Source of the DNA: Niabella drilacis
Lineage (GTDB): Bacteria > Bacteroidota > Bacteroidia > Chitinophagales > Chitinophagaceae
Reading direction: 5' to 3'
Length of the DNA stretch: 64,000 nucleotides
Assembly: GCF_900101395.1 (NCBI RefSeq)
Contig: NZ_FMZO01000002.1
Location: 261,840 to 325,839, forward strand
The notes under the pieces were generated by a model, which saw only the letters and a list, made by a program, of their open reading frames with translations, did no database searches and had not been told where the DNA came from. This document shows, piece by piece, positions 7,441-17,090 of this stretch. Every line of letters starts with the position of its first letter. Position 1 is the stretch's first letter. The position numbers and the translations under genes are program-made.

Positions 7441-10017
7441 ATGGCGACTAAGAGTAAACCGAAGAATAAAAAACCAATAGCGCGGAATAAGAATACGACA
7501 GGTACCTGGAAAGTTGAAAAGGAAGAAAAAGTTCAGCTGAAAGAGTTGGCCAAAGACGAACGCACCTGGAAAATTGCCGGAACGACCTTTCTGCTGATCT
7601 CCTTTTTTTTGATCATTTCCTTTATTTCCTATTTTTTTACCTGGAGACAGGATTATACACAGATCTCCCGTGGAAGTGAGATCCTCTGGGATCCCGATGT
7701 TAAGATCCTGAACCTGCTCGGAAAGCTGGGAGCGCTGACCGCGCATTATTTTATTTACCGGTTATTCGGGGTGGCGGCTATCCTTGTTTGTACCTTCTTT
7801 TTTGTAGTGGGCGTAAACCTTTTGTGGAGGCGCAGGGTGTTTTCTGTTTGGCGTAACCTGAAGTATGTTACCCTGGGAATGCTGGTGGTATCTGCCATTC
7901 TATCCTATCTCTTACCCAATGAGGAGTTCCGCTGGGGTGGTGGCGTTGGCAATATGATCGCAGGCTGGCTTACCGGTTCCCTGGGCATGATCGGGGCCGG
8001 TGCCGTATTGGCGCTGATCGTGATCGCATATTTCATCTGGCAGTTTAACCCCGCCTTTAATTTTCCCAAAAAGCTGAAGCGGCCGCTGGCAGGAGATACC
8101 GGTTCGGCAGATGAAGAAGCCCCGGCAATTGCGGAGGATGCGGTAGCGGAAAAGAAGCGTGTTGAGGTTCCCGAAATGAATGGAGCCAAACTGGTGATCG
8201 ATACCGGCGCTGAAAAAAATAAATACGATATTAAGCTCATCAACAAAGAACCTGTAGTGCAGGCAAAAGAGGAAGAGGCCGGGTATGAGCGGATCACTGT
8301 GCTGAAGCCGGAGGCCCGGAAGCCCTTACCGGCCGAAACAAAAGAAACCCCGGTAGAAGGGGATGCGCAGGAACTGGAATTGCCGGTAGCCAGCAAACCG
8401 GCTAAACCGGTGAAACCTGTATCGGAAGATGATCTCAAACTGGAGATCAATTCCGGCCCCATAGCCCCTGCACCCGCTACGGCAGCTGCAACGGCGCCGG
8501 CAGAAAAGGGTAAAGCATATGAACCCACACTGGATCTGAAACATTATAAAAAGCCCTCGCCCGATCTGTTAGAATCACATGGCAGTGAACGGGTGGTACA
8601 GGACCCGGCGGAGCTGGAAAATAATAAGAACCAGATCATCAAAACCCTGGCTAACTATGATATCGAGATACAAAAAATAAGCGCTACGGTTGGCCCTACG
8701 GTAACCCTTTATGAAATTGTTCCGGCGGCCGGAGTCCGTATCTCCAAGATCAAAAACCTGGAGGATGATATAGCGCTGAGCTTGTCGGCGCTGGGCATCC
8801 GGATCATTGCACCCATCCCCGGGCGGGGAACCATCGGTATAGAGGTACCCAATGCCCGTAAGACCATCGTTAGCATGAAAACTTTGCTGGCTTCCGATAA
8901 ATTCAGCAACAGCCATTTTTCACTGCCGATCGCACTGGGAAAAAGGATCGATAATGAAAACTTTATTGTAGACCTGGCCACTATGCCGCACCTGCTGATG
9001 GCAGGGGCTACGGGCCAGGGTAAATCCGTTGGGATCAATGCCATCCTGGTATCATTGCTATACAGTAAACACCCGTCACAATTAAAATTTGTACTGGTCG
9101 ATCCCAAAAAAGTAGAGTTGAGTGTTTACAGCCAGATCGTAAATCACTTCCTGGCGCGCCTGCCCAATGAAGAAGATGCCATTATCACGGATACAAAAAA
9201 AGTGATCAATACCCTCAATGCCCTGTGTATTGAGATGGATAACCGTTACGACCTGTTAAAAGATGCCGGTTGCCGGAATATTAAAGAGTATAATGCCAAA
9301 TTCACGGCGCGTAAGCTCAACCCGGAAAAGGGCCACCAGTTCCTTCCTTTTATTGTGCTGGTGGTGGATGAGTTTGCGGATCTTATTATGACCGCCGGTA
9401 AGGAGGTGGAAATGCCCATCGCCCGGCTGGCGCAGCTGGCCCGAGCCATCGGTATCCACCTGATCATTGCCACCCAGCGCCCGTCTGTAAATATCATTAC
9501 CGGTATCATTAAAGCCAACTTCCCTGCCCGTATTGCCTTTAAGGTAAGCAGTAAGATCGACAGCCGTACCATCCTGGATGCGGGTGGCGCAGACCAGCTG
9601 ATCGGGAAGGGAGATATGCTGATTAGTCTGAACGGTGAGATCTCAAGGCTTCAATGCGCGTTTGTTGACACGCCGGAGGTAGACAAGGTGGTTGACTTTA
9701 TTGCCTACCAGGAAGGGTATCCGCAGCCCTTCCTGCTGCCGGAATATATTGATGAAAAGGACCTGGAAAGCGGCGACTTTGACCTGGATGACCGGGATTC
9801 GCTGTTTGAAGATGCGGCCCGCCTTATCGTAGCCAACCAGATCGGGTCTACTTCATTGCTGCAGCGCCGCATGAAGCTTGGATACAACCGGGCCGGCCGT
9901 CTGATGGATCAGCTGGAACAGGCGGGTATTGTGGGCCCCAACCAGGGAAGTAAGGCAAGGGAAGTGCTCATCAAAACAGAGATGGAGCTGCAGCAGCACC
10001 TGGATATGCTGGGCTAA
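7441..10017 (+). CDS. ftsK: DNA translocase FtsK
   Basis: Membrane-anchored hexameric ATPase that pumps DNA at the division septum and helps resolve chromosome dimers. It has 858 residues. The N-terminal part has about four membrane spans (roughly 45-200), then a Pro/Ala/Glu-rich linker to about 370, then the motor: Walker A GATGQGKS near 522-529 and Walker B LVVDEFADL near 640. A C-terminal winged-helix gamma domain (ARLIVANQIGSTSLLQRRM, GRLMDQLEQAGIVGP) reads KOPS-type sequences in known FtsK proteins. The linker is short compared with E. coli. lolA follows about 100 bp downstream. Confidence 0.97.
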   Translation: MATKSKPKNKKPIARNKNTTGTWKVEKEEKVQLKELAKDERTWKIAGTTFLLISFFLIISFISYFFTWRQDYTQISRGSEILWDPDVKILNLLGKLGALTAHYFIYRLFGVAAILVCTFFFVVGVNLLWRRRVFSVWRNLKYVTLGMLVVSAILSYLLPNEEFRWGGGVGNMIAGWLTGSLGMIGAGAVLALIVIAYFIWQFNPAFNFPKKLKRPLAGDTGSADEEAPAIAEDAVAEKKRVEVPEMNGAKLVIDTGAEKNKYDIKLINKEPVVQAKEEEAGYERITVLKPEARKPLPAETKETPVEGDAQELELPVASKPAKPVKPVSEDDLKLEINSGPIAPAPATAAATAPAEKGKAYEPTLDLKHYKKPSPDLLESHGSERVVQDPAELENNKNQIIKTLANYDIEIQKISATVGPTVTLYEIVPAAGVRISKIKNLEDDIALSLSALGIRIIAPIPGRGTIGIEVPNARKTIVSMKTLLASDKFSNSHFSLPIALGKRIDNENFIVDLATMPHLLMAGATGQGKSVGINAILVSLLYSKHPSQLKFVLVDPKKVELSVYSQIVNHFLARLPNEEDAIITDTKKVINTLNALCIEMDNRYDLLKDAGCRNIKEYNAKFTARKLNPEKGHQFLPFIVLVVDEFADLIMTAGKEVEMPIARLAQLARAIGIHLIIATQRPSVNIITGIIKANFPARIAFKVSSKIDSRTILDAGGADQLIGKGDMLISLNGEISRLQCAFVDTPEVDKVVDFIAYQEGYPQPFLLPEYIDEKDLESGDFDLDDRDSLFEDAARLIVANQIGSTSLLQRRMKLGYNRAGRLMDQLEQAGIVGPNQGSKAREVLIKTEMELQQHLDMLG

Positions 10018-10115
10018 GATCTGTTAAAAAATGTTAAACGCCGCAACCCGGTATCAATCTTGTCGTCTAAAAGATAAAATATAAAATTCGTAAACAAATT
10101 CTAAGAAAATATCGT

Positions 10116-10763
10116 ATGAAGAAATTATGTATAGGCACTGCTTTGCTTTTTATGGGGCTTTTTTCATTTGCACAACAAAGAGATCCAAAGGCAAAAGCCA
10201 TCCTGGATGCGGCAAGTGAAAAGTTTAAGTCCTATCAGACAGTAACAGCAACCTTTGCTTATGCCAGTCAGAATGCCCAGGGTAAGGTAATGGCAAAGAA
10301 AAACGGGACCATCAACATGAAGGGCGATAAGTTCAACATCAGTTTCGGCAATAATAAGATCTTCAGCGATGGTAAAACCGTATGGAACTACGATCCCTCC
10401 AGTAAAGAGGTGACCGTGAACAATGCCAATAAATCGGAGAGCACGATCACTCCGCAGAAGTTGTTTACCGATTTTTACAGCAAGGACTTTATGTATGTAA
10501 TGGGCAATGATTCCAAGGTGGCAGGCAAGCCGGTGCACATTATTATTATGCAGCCGATTGATAAGAACAAGGCCTTTAGCCGCCTATATCTTGCAGTGGA
10601 TAAAGCCGCCAAGACCATCGCCAGCGCTACTATTGTGGAAAAGAATGGCAACAGAACGGTGTACAGCGTAGGTAGCCTGAAAGCGAACCCGCCACTTGCG
10701 GATGCACAATTTTCTTTTGACCAGGCAAAGTATCCCGGTGTTGAAGTGGTAGACCTTCGCTGA
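10116..10763 (+). CDS. lolA: Outer-membrane lipoprotein carrier protein LolA
   Basis: Periplasmic chaperone that carries lipoproteins from the inner to the outer membrane. It has 215 residues: a signal peptide at about 1-19 (ending FSFAQ), then the LolA half-barrel fold, recognisable by KSYQTVTATFAY near the start, the GKTVWNYDP motif and repeated short amphipathic strands. Low-complexity downstream sequence separates it from the next gene. It may be transcribed with ftsK. Assignment is by family; Bacteroidota LolA proteins are divergent from the E. coli one. Confidence 0.9.
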   Translation: MKKLCIGTALLFMGLFSFAQQRDPKAKAILDAASEKFKSYQTVTATFAYASQNAQGKVMAKKNGTINMKGDKFNISFGNNKIFSDGKTVWNYDPSSKEVTVNNANKSESTITPQKLFTDFYSKDFMYVMGNDSKVAGKPVHIIIMQPIDKNKAFSRLYLAVDKAAKTIASATIVEKNGNRTVYSVGSLKANPPLADAQFSFDQAKYPGVEVVDLR

Positions 10764-10855
10764 TCGGGTATGCTGGCGGGTTGGGGCTGCGCAGCCTGCC
10801 TGTTGGCGGATGGGTTTGCGGAAGGTTTTAGAAGCCCAACCTAATACATTTAAAG

Positions 10856-11500
10856 ATGAAGTGCCTGGTATTGCTCACCCTTTTTGTAGTACATAGTCGG
10901 ATCGCCGGTGCCCAGACCGGTGATGATATTGTACGGGCATACAAAATCTCTTTAAGCTACGGGCAACAGGATATCTGTTTAACAGAATACCGCAACTCCC
11001 GGTATGCGGGTACATACACGGCTGTATTTTATAAAGGAAAGGCAACTTCCGGCAATGGCCTTAAACGACTTTGGAATCGCTTTGGTCCCGGGGGCAATAA
11101 AGAAATATTAAAAACAAAAAATATTCCATCGGATACGGTCAGGCAGGTTATGAACCTACTTGAGAAAGCGGGCATTGCAACGATTAAAGACTGTCAAAGC
11201 GATAGTGCCTGCCGCAGTATCGGTTTCTTGGATGAAGATGGCGTAACGTTCCATATAAAAACGGGTACGCCGGAGCGGACCTGTTCTTTTGATGCAATAG
11301 CGCCCCTTGGCAGCGGCCCCCGGGAAAAGAATCCCATCAGGCTGCAGGCCCAGGAATTATTAACCATAGCTGATAAATTTATAGACCTGAAGAAGCATCA
11401 CAAGATGTTGATGGATCAATTGTCAGGTGGCCGTTTTTATTATCATGCGGGGAATGGATATGCTTATTTCGGGCATAGAGGAAACAAAACTACCAATTGA
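10856..11500 (+). CDS. Hypothetical secreted protein
   Basis: A 214-residue protein I do not recognise. It has a signal peptide (about 1-19, ending AGAQ) and a mature part with four Cys residues (DICLTEY, DCQSDSACRS, RTCSF), suggesting disulfides in the periplasm or outside the cell. The region around 85-125 resembles a small helical segment (PSDTVRQVMNLLEKAGI). It lies 92 bp after lolA on the same strand. A hypothetical overlapping frame at 11427-11618 is not supported. Confidence 0.7.
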   Translation: MKCLVLLTLFVVHSRIAGAQTGDDIVRAYKISLSYGQQDICLTEYRNSRYAGTYTAVFYKGKATSGNGLKRLWNRFGPGGNKEILKTKNIPSDTVRQVMNLLEKAGIATIKDCQSDSACRSIGFLDEDGVTFHIKTGTPERTCSFDAIAPLGSGPREKNPIRLQAQELLTIADKFIDLKKHHKMLMDQLSGGRFYYHAGNGYAYFGHRGNKTTN

Positions 11501-11796
11501 GATGCGCAAATTTGAGCGGCTTCACAAGCGCATCGTTATAAAGAAATTGAGTCTGTTTTTGCTTGTCGCGTTTCCTGTTTGCAGCCGCGTCAGTGCGCTG
11601 GCATCCGCTTATCTATAGTGGTGGCAAGAGGGTACGTGGGGCATCCCAAAGACCTGCCTGGTGCCGGCGGACAGGCATCACCGAGGGTTTCGCGGCGTTT
11701 TAAAATAAGATGTAACATTGCGGGGTTCGCACAACTTAAGGGTACCGCCCGGTATATATGTTTAAAATACGGCAACAAAAACGGCGTATATGGTTA

Positions 11797-12807
11797 TTAA
11801 TGATGCACGATCAGCTTGCAGGGGATCCGCACCGTGGAAACCGGCAATGCCTGCTCCTCCTGGTTGTCTATATGCTTTAGCAGTAACTGGGCTGCAGCAG
11901 TGCCCATGTCAAAAGAATTTTCGTCGATAGAGGCACTGGGCTTATGATCCAGGTACCGGATCAGCGGGAGGTTGCCGAAACCAACGATATCCACTTTCTG
12001 TAATTGCTGCGGGTACCGGTCTTTGATAAAACGCAGGGCATCGAGGCTTACATAGCTTTTGAATGTAAAGAATGCGGTAGGAGGGTCGGGAAGCGCAAAC
12101 AACGCCTTCATGACCTTGTTGGTTTGCGGTGCCGAAAAATCGATCTCCTTTACCAATGCCGGATCAAAGGGGATCCCTCTCTTTTCGAGTGCGCAACGGT
12201 ATCCCTGGAGCCGGAGATGGCTGGTGCGCAGGGCCCGGGGGCCCATAAGATGGGCAATGCGGCGATGCTGTTTTTTAACGAGATAGTCAATTGCGAGCTC
12301 CGCTCCGTTCTCATTATCTGTAGCTACGGCATCGAATGCCGAATCATTGAGCGACCGCGATAAAAAGACAACCGGTATGCCTGTTTGCTCCAGCCGCTGA
12401 AAAAGTTCTGTTTTCTTTGTACTTTTTGAGATCGCAATGATCACCCCGTCTACACGGCTGCTGATAAGGTTCTGGATGATCTGCGCTTCTTTTTCTGCGT
12501 CTTCGTGAGACTGGGCTACGATCACCTGGTATTTATTATGGCCGGCTACCGCCTCTACTCCGTTAATGGCCTGTATGTAAAACTGGTCCATCAGGTCCGG
12601 GATCACCAGGCCCAGGGTAAAGGATTTACTTTGTTTAAAGTGCCGCGCCGCTTCATTGGGGATATAATTCCACTCGTTTGCCAGTTTAACCACCCGTTCT
12701 TTTGTGAAAGTACTGATACTGGAATTGTTGTTCAGTGCTTTTGAAACAGTGGAAACGGACATGTTGAGTTTTATGGCAATGTCTTTTATGGTAACGCCCT
12801 TTTTCAC
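11797..12807 (-). CDS. LacI-family transcriptional regulator
   Basis: A 336-residue DNA-binding regulator. The N-terminal helix-turn-helix (TIKDIAIKLNMSVSTVSKAL) is followed by the hinge helix (YIPNEAARHFK) and a periplasmic-binding-protein-like sensor domain to the C-terminus. It is transcribed divergently from the SDR gene at 13059, and the gap holds a pair of inverted 10-bp sites that could be its operators. The likely effector is a sugar acid or intermediate handled by that dehydrogenase; this is inference from context. Confidence 0.93.
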   Translation of the reverse strand: MKKGVTIKDIAIKLNMSVSTVSKALNNNSSISTFTKERVVKLANEWNYIPNEAARHFKQSKSFTLGLVIPDLMDQFYIQAINGVEAVAGHNKYQVIVAQSHEDAEKEAQIIQNLISSRVDGVIIAISKSTKKTELFQRLEQTGIPVVFLSRSLNDSAFDAVATDNENGAELAIDYLVKKQHRRIAHLMGPRALRTSHLRLQGYRCALEKRGIPFDPALVKEIDFSAPQTNKVMKALFALPDPPTAFFTFKSYVSLDALRFIKDRYPQQLQKVDIVGFGNLPLIRYLDHKPSASIDENSFDMGTAAAQLLLKHIDNQEEQALPVSTVRIPCKLIVHH

Positions 12808-12878
12808 AATAATTACCCCCTGGCTATTTCATCAAATGTTCTAAAAAAAACGTGATTTTCAAAATAAAGTTTTTTTGT

Positions 12879-12888
12879 TCAAACGTTG
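12879..12888 (+). promoter_or_regulatory. Candidate LacI operator, left copy
   Basis: TCAAACGTTG with an AACGTT core, 71 bp upstream of the LacI gene start. Its exact reverse complement occurs at 13063-13072; with flanks, the match on opposite strands covers 11 identical bases. Confidence 0.4.
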
Positions 12889-13058
12889 TAATTCTGAATT
12901 AGCAGGCTTTTACCGGAACCATCTTTGAAAACAGGTTTTTAAAATGATATATTCGTGCAGATTTAAGATGCTGAACCACTTGGATCTATTGCAATACCAG
13001 AGAAAATGCGGACTAACTTTTGCCTGGTTTTGATCTTTACGATATAAATAAATGGTGT

Positions 13059-13871
13059 ATGACAACGTTTGACCTTAAGGGGAAAGTTATTGTGATCACA
13101 GGTGCCACGGGCATTCTGGGAAAGGCGTTTGTAGAAGGAATTGCAGCGGCCGGAGGGGCGGTAGTCATCGCAGGCAGAAATGAAAAGATAGCAAAAGAGC
13201 GGGAGGAACAGGTAAACGCAAAGGGAGGGCAGGCGCTTTCGATCATTGCAGATGTAACAAAGGAGGATGACCTGGCGGCCGGCAGGGATAAGATCCTGGA
13301 CCGGTTTGGCCGTATCGATGGGCTGGTAAATGCTGCAGGAGGAAATATCAAGAACGCCATCATACAAAAAGATATGGGGCTGTTTGACCTGGACATCGCC
13401 GCTTTGCGGCAGGTGATGGATCTGAATTTGATGGGAACGGTATTGCCGACGCAGGTCTTTGGCAAAGTGATCGCAGAGAACGGCGGCGGCAGCATTGTAA
13501 ATATATCATCCATGGCTTCTCAGCGGGCCATCACGCGGGTGCTGGGGTACAGCCTTGCCAAAAGCGCCATAGACGCCTATACCAAATGGTTTGCCATGGA
13601 GCTGGGCAACCGCTACGGCGACGCTGTGCGAATGAATGCCATTGCGCCCGGCTTTTTTCTTACAGAGCAAAACAGGGATCTGCTTACCACGCCGGAGGGC
13701 GGCATGACCGAACGCGGCGCTGCTGTGGTGCAGCATACTCCTTTTAAGCGGCTGGGAACCCCCCCGGAACTAAACGGGGCATTGATCTGGCTGCTCAGCG
13801 ATGCGTCCCGTTTCGTAACCGGAACAGTAATCAATGTGGATGGAGGATTTTCCATCTTTAGCGGGGTATAG
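13059..13871 (+). CDS. SDR oxidoreductase, probable D-mannonate oxidoreductase/fructuronate reductase type
   Basis: NAD(P)-dependent short-chain dehydrogenase, 270 residues. It shows the cofactor loop TGATGILG, NAAGGN, the catalytic NISSMASQ then GYSLAKSAI (Tyr and Lys of YxxxK), NAIAPGFF and the C-terminal VDGGFSIFSGV. The combination QRAITRVLGYS and DLDIAALRQVMDLNLMGT matches SDRs annotated as mannonate oxidoreductases in hexuronate breakdown. The frame extends upstream to a TTG at 13020, but the ATG at 13059 gives the family start TFDLKGKVIVITG. The divergent LacI gene supports a sugar-acid role. Exact substrate unproven. Confidence 0.82.
   Translation: MTTFDLKGKVIVITGATGILGKAFVEGIAAAGGAVVIAGRNEKIAKEREEQVNAKGGQALSIIADVTKEDDLAAGRDKILDRFGRIDGLVNAAGGNIKNAIIQKDMGLFDLDIAALRQVMDLNLMGTVLPTQVFGKVIAENGGGSIVNISSMASQRAITRVLGYSLAKSAIDAYTKWFAMELGNRYGDAVRMNAIAPGFFLTEQNRDLLTTPEGGMTERGAAVVQHTPFKRLGTPPELNGALIWLLSDASRFVTGTVINVDGGFSIFSGV
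13063..13072 (-). promoter_or_regulatory. Candidate LacI operator, right copy
   Basis: CAACGTTTGA on the plus strand is the reverse complement of the left copy. It overlaps the first codons of the SDR gene, a position where bound repressor would block expression. Confidence 0.4.
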
Positions 13872-14019
13872 TGCCTGCACTGCGTTACACGGCACTTTAT
13901 AAGACCGGCCCGGTTTATAAATGACCGGTATTTTTGCAACTAATAAGCCTGTAATAAAAAGCTGCCACAGCGGGAAACATCAACTCCGAATACTTCATTG
14001 CCTTAAAGGGTAGCGGTGT

Positions 14020-15108
14020 TTAAGGAAAGATGGTCAGGAACAGGTATGCGGCAAAAATGACCAGCAATACCACACCATACAGGATGTTGGTTTTGCCGGT
14101 TACCAGGGAAAGCATTACGGTAAAGATCGAAAGGATCAGCAGCACTACCGATGTGGTATCGATCCCCAGCAAAACGGGTGTGTGGCTAAACAGCGTGTAA
14201 ATGGCTACAGCGGGAATCGTAAGACCGATACTGGCCAGCGCCGACCCCAGGGCCAGGTTCATACTGGTCTGCAGCCGGTTCCTCCGGGCGGCCTGTATGG
14301 CGGCAATACATTCCGGCAGCAAAACCACCATTGCAATGATGATCCCTACCAGCGAAGCAGGCGCCCCAATAGAGGCCACCCCGGCTTCTATGGCCGGCGA
14401 AAGCATTTTTGCCAGCAGCACCACGGCTCCCAGGCTGGCGATGAGCAACCCCAGGCTGGTAAAAGTAGTTTTGTTGGAGGGCGGTGCCGCATGGGCGTCT
14501 TCGTTTTCCTTGCGCTCCGGATCGGCCGGTAAAAAATAGTCGCGGTGCCGGATGGACTGGATCATGATAAAACTGGCATAAATGATGAGGCTTACCACGG
14601 CGGCAAAGATCAGCTGCGGCTGGGTATACTGTGGACCGGGCTGGCTAACGGTGTAGTTGGGGAGTACCAGGGTCAGTACCAGGATGGCGGTAAGTGCCAC
14701 TAATGCCGATGTGGCGGCATGTTTGGTAACAAATTGTTCCCGGTACTTGGCGCTGCCAATGAGGATACAGATACCGATAATAAAGGTCAGGATGATCATG
14801 ATCGCTGCAAAAACGGTATCCCGGGCCAGGGTAGCGGTGTTCTCGCCCCCGGACGACATCAGCGATACCAGGAGCGAAACCTCGATAACCGTTACGGCCA
14901 ATGCAAGGATAATGGTCCCAAAGGGTTCTCCCACGCGATGTGCCACCACTTCAGCGTGATGCACGGCCGCCAGCACCCCGGCGATGAGTATAATACAAAG
15001 CAGGATCAGGGGCAGCGTTCCTGTCATGGAGCCCATGGTAAAATAGGCGATCCAGGCAACAACGGGCGTCAGCAGCGTCCAGATGGGTAATGACAGGTTC
15101 AACTTCAT
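14020..15108 (-). CDS. chaA: ChaA-type calcium/sodium:proton antiporter
   Basis: A 362-residue inner-membrane cation/proton exchanger with about eleven hydrophobic segments. The two internal repeats carry the family motifs: GEPFGTIILALAVTVIEVSL in the first half and VVLLPECIAAIQAARRNRLQ then NLALGSALASIGLTIP in the second; the acidic residues in them bind the cation in this superfamily. A hydrophilic loop with KENEDAHAAPP separates the halves. It starts 11 bp after kdsA on the same strand, so the two are probably one operon. Confidence 0.9.
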   Translation of the reverse strand: MKLNLSLPIWTLLTPVVAWIAYFTMGSMTGTLPLILLCIILIAGVLAAVHHAEVVAHRVGEPFGTIILALAVTVIEVSLLVSLMSSGGENTATLARDTVFAAIMIILTFIIGICILIGSAKYREQFVTKHAATSALVALTAILVLTLVLPNYTVSQPGPQYTQPQLIFAAVVSLIIYASFIMIQSIRHRDYFLPADPERKENEDAHAAPPSNKTTFTSLGLLIASLGAVVLLAKMLSPAIEAGVASIGAPASLVGIIIAMVVLLPECIAAIQAARRNRLQTSMNLALGSALASIGLTIPAVAIYTLFSHTPVLLGIDTTSVVLLILSIFTVMLSLVTGKTNILYGVVLLVIFAAYLFLTIFP

Positions 15109-15119
15109 GCGTTATTTGT

Positions 15120-15947
15120 TTAAGCAGGAATAATGGCTTTGCGGATCCGGACCAGCTGCTCCAGCAGGGGCTCCAGGTGATCCAGTTGCAGCATATTGGC
15201 CCCATCGCTTTTGGCAACGGCCGGGTTGGGATGGGTTTCAATAAAAAGCCCGTCGGCGCCGGTGGCAATGGCTGCTTTTGCGATAGTCCCGATCAGCTCC
15301 GGGTTACCGCCCGTTACGCCACTGGTCTGGTTGGGCTGCTGCAGGCTATGCGTACAATCCATTACCACGGGTACCCGGTGCTCCTTCATCCAGGGAATAT
15401 TCCTGAAATCAACCACGAGGTCCTGGTAGCCAAAACTGTTCCCCCGCTCGGTCAGGATCACTTTTTCGTTGCCGGCCTGTTTTACCTTATCGGCAGCAAA
15501 TTTCATAGAGGGGCCGCTGAGGAACTGCCCTTTTTTTATGTTCACGACCTTTCCTGTTTGAGCAGCAGCCTCCAGCAGGTCGGTCTGACGGCTTAAAAAA
15601 GCAGGTATCTGCAGCATGTCTACATATTCTGCAGCAATGGCGGCTTCTTCATGCGCGTGGATATCGCTGACAGTAGGAACATGAAAACGGTCTTTTACTG
15701 CTTTTAAAAGCTTCAGCGCTGTTTCATCGCCAATGCCGGTAAACGAATGGGCGCTGGTACGGTTGGCCTTCCTGTAAGAGGATTTGAACACGTAGGGTAT
15801 CCCAAGGTTTTTACAGATGGCCGATACCCTTTCGGCCACTTCCATCACCAAAGGCTCGCTCTCCACCACGCAGGGCCCTGCCAGCAGGAAAAAATGACCG
15901 GGATCGTACTGTTGTCCGGCAAAAAGATCTGTTAAAAAATGCTCCAT
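15120..15947 (-). CDS. kdsA: 3-deoxy-8-phosphooctulonate synthase
   Basis: Cytoplasmic enzyme joining phosphoenolpyruvate and arabinose 5-phosphate to give KDO 8-phosphate for lipopolysaccharide. It has 275 residues from the ATG at 15947. Characteristic motifs are LLAGPCVVESE, FKSSYRKANRTS, TVSDIHAHEEA, DMLQIPAFLSRQTDLL, the KKGQFLSGPSM segment, LTERGNSFGYQDLVVDFR and DCTHSLQQPN. The reading frame continues 31 codons further upstream, but that part has no family match, and a consensus promoter sits directly before 15947. An Asn rather than Cys early in the barrel could not be judged for metal dependence. Confidence 0.95.
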   Translation of the reverse strand: MEHFLTDLFAGQQYDPGHFFLLAGPCVVESEPLVMEVAERVSAICKNLGIPYVFKSSYRKANRTSAHSFTGIGDETALKLLKAVKDRFHVPTVSDIHAHEEAAIAAEYVDMLQIPAFLSRQTDLLEAAAQTGKVVNIKKGQFLSGPSMKFAADKVKQAGNEKVILTERGNSFGYQDLVVDFRNIPWMKEHRVPVVMDCTHSLQQPNQTSGVTGGNPELIGTIAKAAIATGADGLFIETHPNPAVAKSDGANMLQLDHLEPLLEQLVRIRKAIIPA

Positions 15948-15952
15948 AAGTG

Positions 15953-15985
15953 CAAATATAACCGGTAACGGGCAGTTGACCCAAA
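15953..15985 (-). promoter_or_regulatory. kdsA promoter (TTTG-N21-TATATTTG)
   Basis: On the minus strand, TTTG at 15985-15982 and TATATTTG at 15960-15953 are separated by 21 bases, a full match to the Bacteroidota primary sigma consensus. The -7 box ends five bases before the kdsA ATG. Confidence 0.75.
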
Positions 15986-16073
15986 TGGGTTTGCAGCTTC
16001 TGAAAAGAGGGTCACTGCCTTTGCACAATCCATTTTGCACAAAAAAAAGCTTATTTCAAACGATTGCACAGTA

Positions 16074-16105
16074 TTTCAAACCTGATTATTCTGCCTTTAT
16101 ATTTG
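16074..16105 (+). promoter_or_regulatory. Promoter of the threonine dehydrogenase gene
   Basis: TATATTTG at 16098-16105 with a weaker TTTC at 16074-16077, spacer 20. The -7 box ends 19 bases before the ATG. Confidence 0.65.
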
Positions 16106-16124
16106 CATTTCAAAATATTGCGGC

Positions 16125-17090
16125 ATGACAAAAGAAAAGATCCTGGTGATCGGTGCTTCCGGTCAGATCGGTGTGGAACTGACCCTGGCTTTAAGGGAGA
16201 TCTATGGAAACAATAACGTGGTGGCTTCTGACCTTCGGGAAGAGAATCCCCTTTTAAAAGGCTCCGGCCCCTACGTAAGCCTGGATGTAATGAATAAGGA
16301 AATGCTGCATGTACAGGTGATCCGCCAGAACATTACGCAGATTTACCTCCTGGCGGCGATCCTTTCCGCCACCGGCGAAAAGAACCCCGGCCTGGCCTGG
16401 CACCTGAATATGCAGGGGCTCCTGAATGTGCTGGATATTGCCCGCGAAGAACATATTCATAAAGTGTACTGGCCTTCCTCTATTGCCGTATTCGGGCCTA
16501 CATCACCCAAGCAGCATTGTCCGCAGCAAACCATTATAGAACCAACCACTGTATACGGGATCAGTAAATATGCCGGGGAATTCTGGTGTAATTACTATCA
16601 TATGAAATATGGGGTGGATATAAGAAGTATCCGCTACCCGGGCCTGATCTCCTATAAATCGGCCCCGGGCGGAGGCACCACTGACTATGCGGTTGAAATT
16701 TTTCATGATGCCCTGGAAGATAAAAAGTACACCTGCTTTTTAAGTGAAGATACCTACCTGCCTATGATGTATATGCCGGATGCGATCCGGGCTACCATAG
16801 AACTGATGGAGGCCCCGGCGGAGAAGATCTCTATAAGGACCTCTTATAATGTAACAGGCATCAGTTTTTCGCCAAAAGAGATTGCTGCGGAGATCAAAAA
16901 ACATATGCCGGAATTTGAGATGGCCTATTCCCCGGACTACCGCCAGGGGATCGCAGACAGCTGGCCACAGAGCATTGATGACACGGTTGCCCGTAATGAC
17001 TGGGGATGGAAACACGAGTACGATCTGCCGGCTATGACGGAGGATATGCTGAAGCATTTGCCGGAGACGCCGGAGATGTTCCCGGTTTAA
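16125..17090 (+). CDS. tdh: SDR-type L-threonine 3-dehydrogenase
   Basis: NAD-dependent enzyme of the UDP-galactose-epimerase-like SDR class that converts threonine to 2-amino-3-oxobutyrate. It has 321 residues. The N-terminal Rossmann loop is GASGQIG; VYWPSSIAVFGP and TTVYGISKYAGE carry the catalytic Ser/Tyr/Lys; SYKSAPGGGTTDYAVEIFH and LPMMYMPDAIRATIELM are specific to this threonine dehydrogenase group rather than to sugar epimerases. The usual partner, 2-amino-3-ketobutyrate CoA ligase, is not in this window. The gene stands alone between a promoter and a repeat-bearing spacer. Confidence 0.88.
   Translation: MTKEKILVIGASGQIGVELTLALREIYGNNNVVASDLREENPLLKGSGPYVSLDVMNKEMLHVQVIRQNITQIYLLAAILSATGEKNPGLAWHLNMQGLLNVLDIAREEHIHKVYWPSSIAVFGPTSPKQHCPQQTIIEPTTVYGISKYAGEFWCNYYHMKYGVDIRSIRYPGLISYKSAPGGGTTDYAVEIFHDALEDKKYTCFLSEDTYLPMMYMPDAIRATIELMEAPAEKISIRTSYNVTGISFSPKEIAAEIKKHMPEFEMAYSPDYRQGIADSWPQSIDDTVARNDWGWKHEYDLPAMTEDMLKHLPETPEMFPV

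Noticed and set aside
11427-11618. Open frame of 63 codons overlapping the end of the secreted protein gene
   Set aside because: It overlaps a better-supported gene in another frame and continues into a low-complexity spacer; the protein shows no recognisable features.
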